Shown in pieces: positions 16,581-24,576 of a stretch of 64,000 nucleotides of DNA (positions within the stretch are counted from its first letter, which is position 1; each line of letters opens with the position of its first letter). Origin of the DNA: CAYLRU01 sp964386565 (GTDB lineage Bacteria > Desulfobacterota > Desulfobacteria > Desulfobacterales > UBA5616); contig CAYLRU010000007.1 in NCBI GenBank assembly GCA_964386565.1, forward strand, positions 52,595 through 116,594, given 5' to 3'. The notes beneath the pieces are model-generated. The model was not told the DNA's origin. It made no database searches and was given only the letters and a program-made list of their open reading frames with translations. Both the position numbers and the translations under genes were made by a program.

Positions 16581-16920
16581 TAAAGAACTCTCCATTGTGA
16601 TCACGGATGATCCCGGGATTCGGACGTTGAACAGGGAATACCTTGGCAGGGACCGACCGACCAATGTGATTGCGTTTCCCATGCAGGAGGGAGAATTCTC
16701 GCACATTTCCCCCGATCTTCTGGGAGATGTCGTGATTTCAGTTGAAACGACGGCCATGGAAGCCGGAAACGCCGGTATTGATTTTTCAGAACGATTTGAT
16801 CAACTGATCATCCACGGCATACTTCACCTGCTGGGATACGACCACGAAAAGGATGGACAAGAGGCTGCCAGAATGGATGAAAAAAGTAATGAACTGTTAA
16901 AATGCCTCAAGGATTTCTAG
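16480..16920 (+). CDS. ybeY: Endoribonuclease YbeY
   Basis: rRNA maturation metalloenzyme YbeY, 146 residues. The zinc site is explicit: HGILHLLGYDHEKD (HxxxHxxGxxH). LNREYLGRDRPTNVIAFP and LGDVVISVET are also family signatures. It acts in 16S rRNA 3' end processing and late 70S quality control with PhoH/YbeZ. ATG at 16480 makes an overlap of 101 bases with pgpH in another frame; the start cannot be moved far in, because VPIKKLRAKVQVILNAL belongs to the family N-terminus. Directly after the stop comes a copy of the stop-proximal repeat (family A). Confidence 0.93.
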   Translation: MGVLIDNRQNKFKVPIKKLRAKVQVILNALACHDKELSIVITDDPGIRTLNREYLGRDRPTNVIAFPMQEGEFSHISPDLLGDVVISVETTAMEAGNAGIDFSERFDQLIIHGILHLLGYDHEKDGQEAARMDEKSNELLKCLKDF

Positions 16921-16925
16921 AAGTC

Positions 16926-16983
16926 GTTTCAGAACATCCTCTCTGGTCTGATCTCTGTGTTGGGCCGAGAAGTTTAATCCTCG
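16926..16983 (+). repeat. Stop-proximal repeat family A, copy 1
   Basis: Begins GTTTCAGAAC five bases after the ybeY stop, contains ATCTCTGTGTTGGGCCGAG and ends with CGAG...CTCG able to pair. The same core is seen at 30725, 46967, 47575 and 49475. All copies have the same orientation, and four follow a plus-strand stop codon. The stem is CGAG/CTCG with a ten-base loop. Confidence 0.7.
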
Positions 16984-17209
16984 AAATATTTACTATCACA
17001 GAAACATCCCCGATGTCGGTTGAACTCCTTGGACTGCCTTTTTATCCGTGCTTTATAGTGGGAAACCTTAAGCCCGAAAGGAGATTTTGAAACCACTTCT
17101 CCCCCTTACAAGGAAAATCAAAAAAGCATAATAAAACGGAGCAACCGCCTTCAGATTGAGGGCATTATTCCTTAATAAGCACTGAAAGGAATATTTTTAT
17201 ACGGAAAAC

Positions 17210-17716
17210 GTGACGGACATGACTTCTTACGACCTGATCATCAATACCCATGGAGTCGATCATACCCGGTTGGTGGGTGAAAAAATCGGCGCAGCGCTGA
17301 CATCAGGAATTATTCTGGCCCTGACCGGGGACTTGGGAAGCGGGAAAACCGCTTTTGTTCAGGGGCTCGCAAAAGGACTTGAAGTTTCTGAAAAATATTA
17401 TATAAACAGCCCCACCTACACCCTGATCAATGAATATCAGGGAAGAATGCCCCTGGTGCATGCGGACCTGTATCGCCTGAATGCCATCGACGACATCGAA
17501 AACACCGGGCTTTTCGACATGTTCGACGATCATTGCGTCGTCGCCATTGAATGGGCGGACAGGCTGGATAATGAAGATCTCTTGGAATACCTTGAATTAC
17601 ACATCGATATTGTCGATGACAATACCAGGGCGCTCATCTTTCGGGGGCATGGTGTAAATGCAAAACCATTAATCCGCGTACTTGAAACGTGTTTTAAGGA
17701 GCACAAATGGCTTTAA
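17210..17716 (+). CDS. tsaE: tRNA t6A biosynthesis ATPase TsaE
   Basis: TsaE (YjeE), 168 residues, the P-loop ATPase of the threonylcarbamoyl-adenosine (t6A) tRNA modification complex. Walker A is LTGDLGSGKTAF, followed by INSPTYTLINEY, HADLYRL and AIEWADRL, all diagnostic. It starts with GTG at 17210; ATG at 17219 (MTSYDL) is possible. It overlaps the first ten bases of lysC. The C-terminal tail (about 25 residues after ALIFRGHG) goes slightly past the usual end. Confidence 0.93.
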   Translation: MTDMTSYDLIINTHGVDHTRLVGEKIGAALTSGIILALTGDLGSGKTAFVQGLAKGLEVSEKYYINSPTYTLINEYQGRMPLVHADLYRLNAIDDIENTGLFDMFDDHCVVAIEWADRLDNEDLLEYLELHIDIVDDNTRALIFRGHGVNAKPLIRVLETCFKEHKWL

Positions 17717-18918
17717 TTGTTCAAAAATTCGGGGGAACGTCGGTCGCCGACCTCAACCGGATACGAAATGTGGCCAACAGGGTGGCAAAAACATATGACC
17801 AGGGAAACGATGTCGTGGTTATCCTGTCTGCCATGGCGGGAGTAACAGACAGTCTGATTGAACAGGCACGCCAGATTACGGAAAGACCGGATAAGCGGGA
17901 GCTGGATGTTCTGCTGACCACCGGGGAGCAAACCACGGCTGCGCTTCTGGCCATGACCCTGTTATCGATGAACTATCCAGCCAAGTCTCTCTTGGGTTAC
18001 CAGGCAGAAGTATTGACCGATTGCACATACGGCGATGCCCGTATTCTGGATATCGGCGCCAATCGGATCAAAGATCTGGTGAATCGGCGTGATATCGTCG
18101 TCATCGCCGGATTCCAGGGATGCGATGAAGAAGGCAATATCACCACCCTCGGCCGGGGCGGATCAGACACATCGGCTGTTGCCATTGCCGCGGCCATTAA
18201 AGCGGATATCTGTGAGATATATACAGATGTCGACGGCATTTATACCACCGATCCCAATATCTGCAACAAGGCCAGGAAAATGAAACAAATCTGCTTTGAG
18301 GAAATGCTTGAAATGGCCAGCCTCGGCGCCAAGGTCCTGCAGATCCGGTCGGTTGAATTTGCAAAAAAATACAATGTCCCCATTCACGTCAGGTCATCTT
18401 TTAATGAGGAGGAAGGAACCATGGTGGTAAATGAAGAAGATGTTATGGAAAGGCTTGTCGTATCCGGCATTACATGCAACAAAAACGAAGCACGGATCAC
18501 CCTTCGCAAGGTTCCGGACCAGCCGGGCGTCGCGGCAAAGGTGTTTGGTCCCATTGCCGATGCAAATATCCTGGTGGACATGATCATTCAGAACACGCGG
18601 CTGGGGGGGCAGACCGATCTGACCTTTACCGTACCGGAAAAAGACTATGACCTGGCAATGGAAATCTCCCGGAAAATAGCCGAAGAGATCGGCGCCGAAG
18701 AGGTTTTGGGCGATACGGAAATCGCAAAGGTATCCGTGATCGGCGTTGGAATGAAAAACCATTCCGGCGTGGCAGCAAAAATGTTCTCCATCCTGGCTGC
18801 TGAGAATATTAATATTCGACTGATTACGACATCGGAAATACGAATTTCCTGCGTTATTACGGAAAAATACGCCGAACTCGCCGTCCGGGCGCTTCATGAT
18901 GCCTTCGACCTGGGTTAA
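17707..18918 (+). CDS. lysC: Aspartate kinase
   Basis: Monofunctional aspartokinase, 403 residues. It phosphorylates aspartate at the head of the lysine, threonine and methionine pathway. Signatures: VQKFGGTSVADLNRI at the N-terminus, GRGGSDTSAVAIAAA, EIYTDVDGIYTTDP, and two C-terminal ACT domains (VPDQPGVAAKVFGPIA; SVIGVGMKNHSGVAAKMFSI) for feedback inhibition. The start is preceded by AAGGAGCACAA within the tsaE end, so tsaE and lysC are coupled. Confidence 0.96.
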   Translation: MALIVQKFGGTSVADLNRIRNVANRVAKTYDQGNDVVVILSAMAGVTDSLIEQARQITERPDKRELDVLLTTGEQTTAALLAMTLLSMNYPAKSLLGYQAEVLTDCTYGDARILDIGANRIKDLVNRRDIVVIAGFQGCDEEGNITTLGRGGSDTSAVAIAAAIKADICEIYTDVDGIYTTDPNICNKARKMKQICFEEMLEMASLGAKVLQIRSVEFAKKYNVPIHVRSSFNEEEGTMVVNEEDVMERLVVSGITCNKNEARITLRKVPDQPGVAAKVFGPIADANILVDMIIQNTRLGGQTDLTFTVPEKDYDLAMEISRKIAEEIGAEEVLGDTEIAKVSVIGVGMKNHSGVAAKMFSILAAENINIRLITTSEIRISCVITEKYAELAVRALHDAFDLG

Positions 18919-18919
18919 G

Positions 18920-19006
18920 ATGAACGGTTTTAACAGAAATCAACAGGTCTTTGCGCTGGTTACGGCAGCCGTGATTACCGGTTTTATGGTCTGGCGCGCA
19001 TTTTGA
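18920..19006 (+). CDS. Possible 28-residue membrane peptide or 5' part of an interrupted gene
   Basis: ATG one base after the lysC stop opens a 28-codon frame (MNGFNRNQQVFALVTAAVIT then GFMVWRAF) that looks like one short transmembrane helix with a polar N-terminus. It ends at TGA 19004-19006. After that TGA the same frame stays open for 65 codons to 19204. No separate ribosome binding site is seen, so translation would rely on coupling to lysC. It could be a real small membrane protein, a decayed gene, or a readthrough case; low certainty. Confidence 0.3.
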   Translation: MNGFNRNQQVFALVTAAVITGFMVWRAF

Positions 19007-19204
19007 GCCTGTGAGTTGAGGGTCATTATCCTTCGCCTGGGGCGACAATATTTTTCTTACCCCCGTTCCCGGCAACCGTCCAAGCAATATTGCCGCGACC
19101 TGTCCAGTGCCATCGCTTCAGGAAACGGCAATATCAAGGAGATTGCAGAAGCCGTCATGCAAAAATTCCCGGCAATCTGGTCGGAAATCCAGGCTGATCC
19201 TTAA
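19007..19204 (+). other. Open frame continuing in phase after an in-frame TGA
   Basis: 65 codons in the same frame as 18920-19006, ending with ...IKEIAEAVMQKFPAIWSEI and QADP. The amphipathic C-terminal helix looks protein-like. A TTG at 19016 could start it alone, but no Shine-Dalgarno is visible. I recognise no family. Whether this is coding is open. The region from 19205 to the GlpD start contains only the AGGAATTAA ribosome binding site. Confidence 0.25.
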
Positions 19205-19268
19205 AATAAAAACAAATAGCGGATTTCAGAACCCTGTCGGTACGATATGATTTGCAGAAAGGAATTAA

Positions 19269-20897
19269 ATGAGAGCCGATACAGCCATAGATGCGACAAA
19301 GCGCAATGATTTGCTCATCGGTCTGGAGCACGAACGCTTTGATGTTGTGGTTATCGGGGCCGGAATTACCGGGTGCGGAATTGCCCGGGAAACGGCCATG
19401 CGGGGAATGCGAACACTCCTTGTGGACGCCGGTGATATCGGCTCGGGAACTTCCAGCCGGTCGTCGAAGTTGATCCACGGAGGATTGAGATATCTGGCCC
19501 AGGGACAAATGACGGTGGTTCGGGAAGCTGCCCGGGAACGACGAACATTGAGAAGAATCGCACCTCACCTGTCACTGACCAATCCCATGGTCGTTCTGGC
19601 CCGCTCAAAAAAATCCATTAATGTTCTCAGAACCGGTATGTGGACATATGAAAAAATGGGAGGGGTTGATCAGCACGAACGCCACGTGTTATGGCACCAG
19701 GAGGACATACGGTCCAATGAACCGGTTGTCCGTTGGGATAATTTTTCCGGCGCCGTGGTTTACCCCGAATATTTAACGGATGACGCCCGCCTGACACTGG
19801 CCAATGCCCGGAGTGCTGCAGGGCACGGTGCCATGGTGATAAATTATGTGGCGGCAGAAGAAGTTCTTCTGGAAAACGGCTCCGTTACCGGGGTGGTTTT
19901 GCGGGACAAAATGGTGACAGAGACCGACCTGGTTCGGGTAAAAGCCCGAAAAGTAATCAACGCTGCCGGCCCATGGGTCGATACAGTACGAAAACTTGAA
20001 GACAAAAATGCAGAAGACCGGCTGCAACTGACCAAGGGAATACACGTGGTGGTCTCAAAAAACCGGTTGCCCATCAACAACACCGTGGTTTGGTCGGCCC
20101 CGGATTCAAGAGGACTGTTTGCCGTGCCCAGAGGACGATTCGTCTATATCGGCACCACGGATACGTTTTTCCCGGAACCTGTATACTGGCCGGAAATTAC
20201 CCGGGACGATATCCGGTATCTTGTGGATTCCGCTAATTCGATTTTTTCGACAGATCCCATAACGGACGCGGATATCGTAGCGTTGTGGTCCGGTCTCAGA
20301 CCACTGATTGGTACCAAAGGCAAAAAGCCCTCCGAGATTTCAAGACGAAACGAAATTCTGGAGGGACCGGCCGGTATGTTGACCATTGCCGGCGGCAAAC
20401 TGACCAGTTACCGATCCATGGCCCAACGGGTTGCGGACAGGTGTGAAAAGGATCTCGGAAGAAATCCCGCTCCATCGAAAACCGGGAACGAACCGCTCCC
20501 GGGCGGCGACTTTGCTGAATCATTTGACCGGTTGAAAGCCGACGTGGAAAAGCTTGGATTGTCGGAGATCGAAGCCGAACGGGCTGCACGGCTTTACGGT
20601 GCCGAAGCCCTGGACCTGTTTGCACGGAGAGGCGGACCCAATGTCGAGGCAGAATTCGCCGTCAAAACCGAAGGCGCCGTCATACTGGAAGATTACTGGG
20701 TCAGGCGCAGTGCTCGTTCATATTTTGACGATAACAACGGGCTTGACGCCCTTGAATCGGCATCACAAAAAATGGCCGAACTATTGGGCTGGACTGAAAA
20801 ATACCGGAAACAACAGATAGACGCCTGCAGAAAAACAAGAGACGATATGCTGGCGGTTCTGGAACAGGGCCATCAGAAGGTGTCCACTAAATTTTAA
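19269..20897 (+). CDS. glpD: FAD-dependent glycerol-3-phosphate dehydrogenase
   Basis: GlpD/GlpA-type flavoprotein, 542 residues, oxidising sn-glycerol-3-phosphate to DHAP and passing electrons to quinone. It has the FAD motif VVIGAGITGCGIARE (GxGxxG), GSGTSSRSSKLIHGGLRYL, which is diagnostic of the family, INAAGPWVD, and GGKLTSYRSMAQ near the C-terminal FAD contact. A C-terminal DUF-type extension follows (RAARLYGAEALDLFARR). First gene of a three-gene unit with an alkyl-DHAP-synthase-like flavoenzyme and an FGGY kinase; the intergenic gap is only 27 bases. This suggests that it supplies or consumes DHAP for the next enzyme. Confidence 0.93.
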   Translation: MRADTAIDATKRNDLLIGLEHERFDVVVIGAGITGCGIARETAMRGMRTLLVDAGDIGSGTSSRSSKLIHGGLRYLAQGQMTVVREAARERRTLRRIAPHLSLTNPMVVLARSKKSINVLRTGMWTYEKMGGVDQHERHVLWHQEDIRSNEPVVRWDNFSGAVVYPEYLTDDARLTLANARSAAGHGAMVINYVAAEEVLLENGSVTGVVLRDKMVTETDLVRVKARKVINAAGPWVDTVRKLEDKNAEDRLQLTKGIHVVVSKNRLPINNTVVWSAPDSRGLFAVPRGRFVYIGTTDTFFPEPVYWPEITRDDIRYLVDSANSIFSTDPITDADIVALWSGLRPLIGTKGKKPSEISRRNEILEGPAGMLTIAGGKLTSYRSMAQRVADRCEKDLGRNPAPSKTGNEPLPGGDFAESFDRLKADVEKLGLSEIEAERAARLYGAEALDLFARRGGPNVEAEFAVKTEGAVILEDYWVRRSARSYFDDNNGLDALESASQKMAELLGWTEKYRKQQIDACRKTRDDMLAVLEQGHQKVSTKF

Positions 20898-20924
20898 CCC
20901 CACCATTCAGGAGAAAGCAACCCC

Positions 20925-22331
20925 ATGGGACATTGGATTATCGAAAAATTACGACAGGCCATCGGTGAAAGCAAGGTGAAGACCCACCCGGAACTTTTAT
21001 CGGAAAGACGACACGATTATTCAGTCCTGAGCCAGTTGGCGGACCTTCAGAGCCGGGGTGCGCCGAATCCGGCCTGTGCCGTAACACCGGCAAGTACCGG
21101 AGACGTGGTCGCCGTCGTCAATGTCTGTCGCGAAAACAAGGTGCCGCTGGTCACTTTCGGCCTGGGTTCCGGCGTGGTGTGCGGCATCATCACTTCTCCC
21201 CAATGCGTCCTGCTGGACATGAGCTCCATGAAACGGATACGAAAAATCGACAAACATAATCTGCTTGCCACATTCGAAGCCGGCGTTCGGGGATCGGATG
21301 CGGAAGCTGCAGTTGCAAAGGAAGGGATGACCATCGGTCATTTTCCCCAGTCTATTGACGTCAGTTCAGTGGGTGGATGGGTGGCCACACGGTCATGCGG
21401 GCAGTTCTCCAGTGCTTACGGCGGCATTGAAGATATGGTAATGGGGCTTGAAGTAGTGCTTCCCGACGGAGAGGTTTTGAATACCCGCCTGACCCCACGT
21501 GCGTCATCCGGGCCGGACTTAAAGCAGCTTTTTCTGGGCAGCGAAGGAGCCCTGGGCGTCATCTGCGCCGTTACCTTTTCACTGCGCTGGAAGCCCCAAA
21601 AACAGGATTACAGCGCCTATTACGCCCCCACAATGACAAAAGGGCTTGAATTCCAGCGATACGTCATCCAGTCCGGCTGGGCTCCGCCGGTTATGCGACA
21701 GTACGATACAACGGAAGTTAAGCGTCTGTTCCCGGAACAGGTCCGCGATGAAGACGCCCTGATCATCATGGTGCATGAGGGACCCGCCGGCCAGGTGGCC
21801 GCCGAAATCGCCGAATGCTCTGAGATTGCGGCTGATCTGGGCTGCGACAAGGCACCGACTGAATCTGTAACCAAATGGTTAGCGGATCGAAACCATGTAC
21901 CGGAATTTGAAAGCTTCCTGAAAAACAACATCATTTTAGATACCATTGAAATTGCCGCAACCTGGGATCGAATCGACAAAATTTATGACAATGCCGTCGC
22001 CTCCCTCAATGAAGCCGAGAATATGTTGGCGGCTTCGGCCCACAGTTCCCATGCTTATCGTTCCGGCATCAATCTCTATTTTACCTTTGCGGCAAAAGTC
22101 GCAGATGTGTCTGACATGGAAAAGGTCTACCGCGAGTGCTGGAGAAAGGTTTTACAAGCCACCATCGACGGCGGCGGCGGGATTTCCCACCACCACGGCA
22201 TCGGCAGAATCCGGCGCGACTGGATGCCTGCTGAGGTGGGTGAGGCAGGAGTTGTTCTGTTAAAAAAACTCAAAAATGCCCTGGACCCTGAAAATATCAT
22301 GAACCCGGAGGTACTGATTCCCAATGAATAA
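20925..22331 (+). CDS. Alkyl-DHAP synthase-like FAD-binding oxidase
   Basis: A 468-residue flavoprotein of the PCMH/VAO family. The FAD-binding half includes VTFGLGSGVVCG, IGHFPQSIDVSSVGGWVATR and YGGIEDMVMGLEVVLPDG, which match alkyldihydroxyacetonephosphate synthase (AGPS) better than D-lactate or glycolate oxidases. The C-terminal GGGISHHHGIGRIRRDWM is the AGPS-type HHH loop. In AGPS the flavin swaps the acyl chain of acyl-DHAP for a fatty alcohol, making the ether bond. In this operon, flanked by GlpD (which makes DHAP) and a glycerol-kinase-like enzyme, a role in ether lipid synthesis or breakdown is plausible. A hydroxy-acid oxidase is the alternative. It overlaps the kinase start by eight bases. 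Confidence 0.85.
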   Translation: MGHWIIEKLRQAIGESKVKTHPELLSERRHDYSVLSQLADLQSRGAPNPACAVTPASTGDVVAVVNVCRENKVPLVTFGLGSGVVCGIITSPQCVLLDMSSMKRIRKIDKHNLLATFEAGVRGSDAEAAVAKEGMTIGHFPQSIDVSSVGGWVATRSCGQFSSAYGGIEDMVMGLEVVLPDGEVLNTRLTPRASSGPDLKQLFLGSEGALGVICAVTFSLRWKPQKQDYSAYYAPTMTKGLEFQRYVIQSGWAPPVMRQYDTTEVKRLFPEQVRDEDALIIMVHEGPAGQVAAEIAECSEIAADLGCDKAPTESVTKWLADRNHVPEFESFLKNNIILDTIEIAATWDRIDKIYDNAVASLNEAENMLAASAHSSHAYRSGINLYFTFAAKVADVSDMEKVYRECWRKVLQATIDGGGGISHHHGIGRIRRDWMPAEVGEAGVVLLKKLKNALDPENIMNPEVLIPNE

Positions 22332-23769
22332 AAAAATATTAGGAATCGACGTGGGCACGACGAATGTTCTTGCCATGCTGGTTGATAAATTCGGCAGTGT
22401 TGTGGGAAAAGCCGCCAAGAGATTTCAACTGGACTATCCAGCGCCGGGGCATGTTGAACATGATCCGGAAACCATGTGGTCCACGACCATTAAAACCGTT
22501 AAACACGCATTGACCGCTTCCGGCACGGCACCGACGGATGTCGGTGCCATCGGAATCACCGGGCAGCGCTCCACGGTGGTCATCTGGGAGCGTTCCACCG
22601 GCAGGCCCCTGGGACCTGCCGTCATATGGCAGGATTTGAGGGGAAGCAAACGGGCATCGGAATTGAACGAAATGGGGTTTATTACGGTGAATGCCCTGGC
22701 CGCCGCATCCAAGGTCGAACATGCTTTAAGGGCCGTTCCAGACGGATACCGGAGGATGAAAAACGGTGATCTGGCATGGGGAAATGTGGACAGTTACATC
22801 GCTTTTCGTTTAAGCGGTAATACCGTTCATGCCACGGATGCCTCCAATGCCTGCGGAACCGGATATTTCGATTTCTTCAACAACTGGGACTGGTTTGACC
22901 AACTCCTGAAAGTGCAGGATCTGGATCGCTCTTTTTTTCCCCGGGTGATGGATACCGCCGGTATTTTCGGGTATACCGCCGATGGTATTTTCGGCGCCAA
23001 AGTCCCCATCGGGGCAATTATCGGAGACCAGCAGTGCGCGGCATATGCCCAGGGATGCCTGGACCCGGGAGAAGCAAAAATATCATTCGGTACATCCGGT
23101 ACCTGCAATGTTAATACCGGTCAGGAAATCAAACTGGCAACGGGGAGTTATCCGCTGGTCATGTGGCAACGAAACAACGTTAAAACATTCTGCCTGGAAG
23201 GCATGGTGATTACGGCAGGAGCCGTTTTCAACTGGCTGTCGGCAATCGGCATCATACCGTCTCCCGGCGAGGCCCGATTCATTGCCGAGCAGGTGAAAAC
23301 GTCCAACGGCGTCCGCTTTCTGCCTGCGCTCCAGGGTTTGGGGACTCCCCACAACCAGTATGACCGCCAAGGAACGATTCATGGACTCACCCTGGCCGCC
23401 TCAAAAGGTCATATCGTCCGTGCAGCCATGGAAGGCGTGGCCTTCCGTGTCAGAGAAATGCTGGAAAGAATCTACCTGGATTCCGGACTTCCCAGTCAGA
23501 CAATATTACGGGTGGACGGCGGGGCCACTGAAAATGATGCCTTCATGCAGATCCTCTCGGACGCCCTGGGCATGCGCATCGAACGCATGAACCCCACGGA
23601 AGCCACGGTATACGGCGCCGCCCTTCTGGCCGGAGAGGCCTGCGGCACGTGGAAACCATACAGTTCCAGACAATTGCGTCAAATCGATAAGGTTTTCGAA
23701 CCCACATGGCACAAATCTCAACGGGACGACTTTTACCATGAGTGGAAAAAATGCTTCGGACTCACATGA
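22324..23769 (+). CDS. FGGY-family carbohydrate kinase, glycerol-kinase-like
   Basis: FGGY sugar/polyol kinase, 481 residues, built from two actin-like domains. Phosphate loops are LGIDVGTTNVLAML and FGTSGTCNVNTG; other signatures are YPAPGHVEHDP, AIGITGQRSTVVIW, AVIWQDLRG and AIIGDQQCAAYAQG. It is closest to glycerol kinase, but the glycerol-contact Arg-Glu pair of GlpK (NQRET) reads GQRST here, and the aligned Tyr of the GlpK PYFS segment is not aromatic. The GDQQ Asp-Gln is kept. The substrate may therefore not be glycerol. It overlaps the AGPS-like gene by eight bases; ATG lies inside the preceding stop region. Confidence 0.85.
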   Translation: MNKKILGIDVGTTNVLAMLVDKFGSVVGKAAKRFQLDYPAPGHVEHDPETMWSTTIKTVKHALTASGTAPTDVGAIGITGQRSTVVIWERSTGRPLGPAVIWQDLRGSKRASELNEMGFITVNALAAASKVEHALRAVPDGYRRMKNGDLAWGNVDSYIAFRLSGNTVHATDASNACGTGYFDFFNNWDWFDQLLKVQDLDRSFFPRVMDTAGIFGYTADGIFGAKVPIGAIIGDQQCAAYAQGCLDPGEAKISFGTSGTCNVNTGQEIKLATGSYPLVMWQRNNVKTFCLEGMVITAGAVFNWLSAIGIIPSPGEARFIAEQVKTSNGVRFLPALQGLGTPHNQYDRQGTIHGLTLAASKGHIVRAAMEGVAFRVREMLERIYLDSGLPSQTILRVDGGATENDAFMQILSDALGMRIERMNPTEATVYGAALLAGEACGTWKPYSSRQLRQIDKVFEPTWHKSQRDDFYHEWKKCFGLT

Positions 23770-23856
23770 TAAAACCAACCCGCCGACATCATCAAAAGAT
23801 GCGTCTTGAATTTGGGAAGGTTAATATAACGACATCGGCCTCAATACGGCCCATAA

Positions 23857-24576
23857 TCACACGGTGGTATTTATCTCTTCAATAATTTTCTTCACGGCCG
23901 CCACAGGGTCTTTGGCATCCCGGATGGGTCTTCCAATGACCAGGTAATCCGCCCCGCTTCGGATGGCCCCGGCCGGGGTTGTCGTCCGTTTTTGATCATC
24001 TCCGTAGACGGTATTACGGGCCGTCCGTATCCCCGGTGCCACGGCCAGAAAGTCTTTGCCCAGGGCGTTCTTGATCATGCCCACCTCCCGGCCGGAGCAT
24101 ACGACACCGGCGCAACCGGCGTCTTTGGCGGTTTGGGCTTTCTTCAAAATCAGTTCAGCGGGATCATTGGAAAAAATATCGGCATATCCTGCCTGGCGAA
24201 GATCATTTCCCGACACGCTGGTCAGCACCGTAACACCCAGCACCCCCACGCGACCGGCGCTGCCCGTCACCGCCGCTTTGAGCATTTCGGATGATTCCGC
24301 ACAATGGACCGTGGCCAGTTGAACCCCCAAATCCGCAACAGAGGCCATGGCCCGGGAAACCGTTGCCGGGATATCATGCAGTTTTAAATCCAGAAATATG
24401 CCGGCATCGCTTTGGGTTTTAATCATCTTCACCACATCAGGCCCGCACCGGATAAACAGTTCCAGTCCCACCTTGAACATGCCGACATACGGCGTGAGCA
24501 GTTTCACGAACTGCAGGGCCGCATCAAACGACGGAACGTCCAGGGAGAAGATAATAAAATCTTTTGCGCACTTCAT
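23857..24576 (-). CDS. pyrF: Orotidine 5'-phosphate decarboxylase
   Basis: OMP decarboxylase, 239 residues, last step of UMP synthesis. The catalytic tetrad motif FLDLKLHDIPATV (Asp-Lys-Asp) is present, plus LGVTVLTS, CSGREVG and APGIR...DQKRTTTP and YLVIGRPI, all family signatures. It overlaps the acyl-CoA dehydrogenase gene by ATGA and so is the last gene of the etf-acd operon, an unusual place for a pyrimidine gene. This may be a stop-start fusion of two transcription units rather than a functional link. Confidence 0.96.
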   Translation of the reverse strand: MKCAKDFIIFSLDVPSFDAALQFVKLLTPYVGMFKVGLELFIRCGPDVVKMIKTQSDAGIFLDLKLHDIPATVSRAMASVADLGVQLATVHCAESSEMLKAAVTGSAGRVGVLGVTVLTSVSGNDLRQAGYADIFSNDPAELILKKAQTAKDAGCAGVVCSGREVGMIKNALGKDFLAVAPGIRTARNTVYGDDQKRTTTPAGAIRSGADYLVIGRPIRDAKDPVAAVKKIIEEINTTV

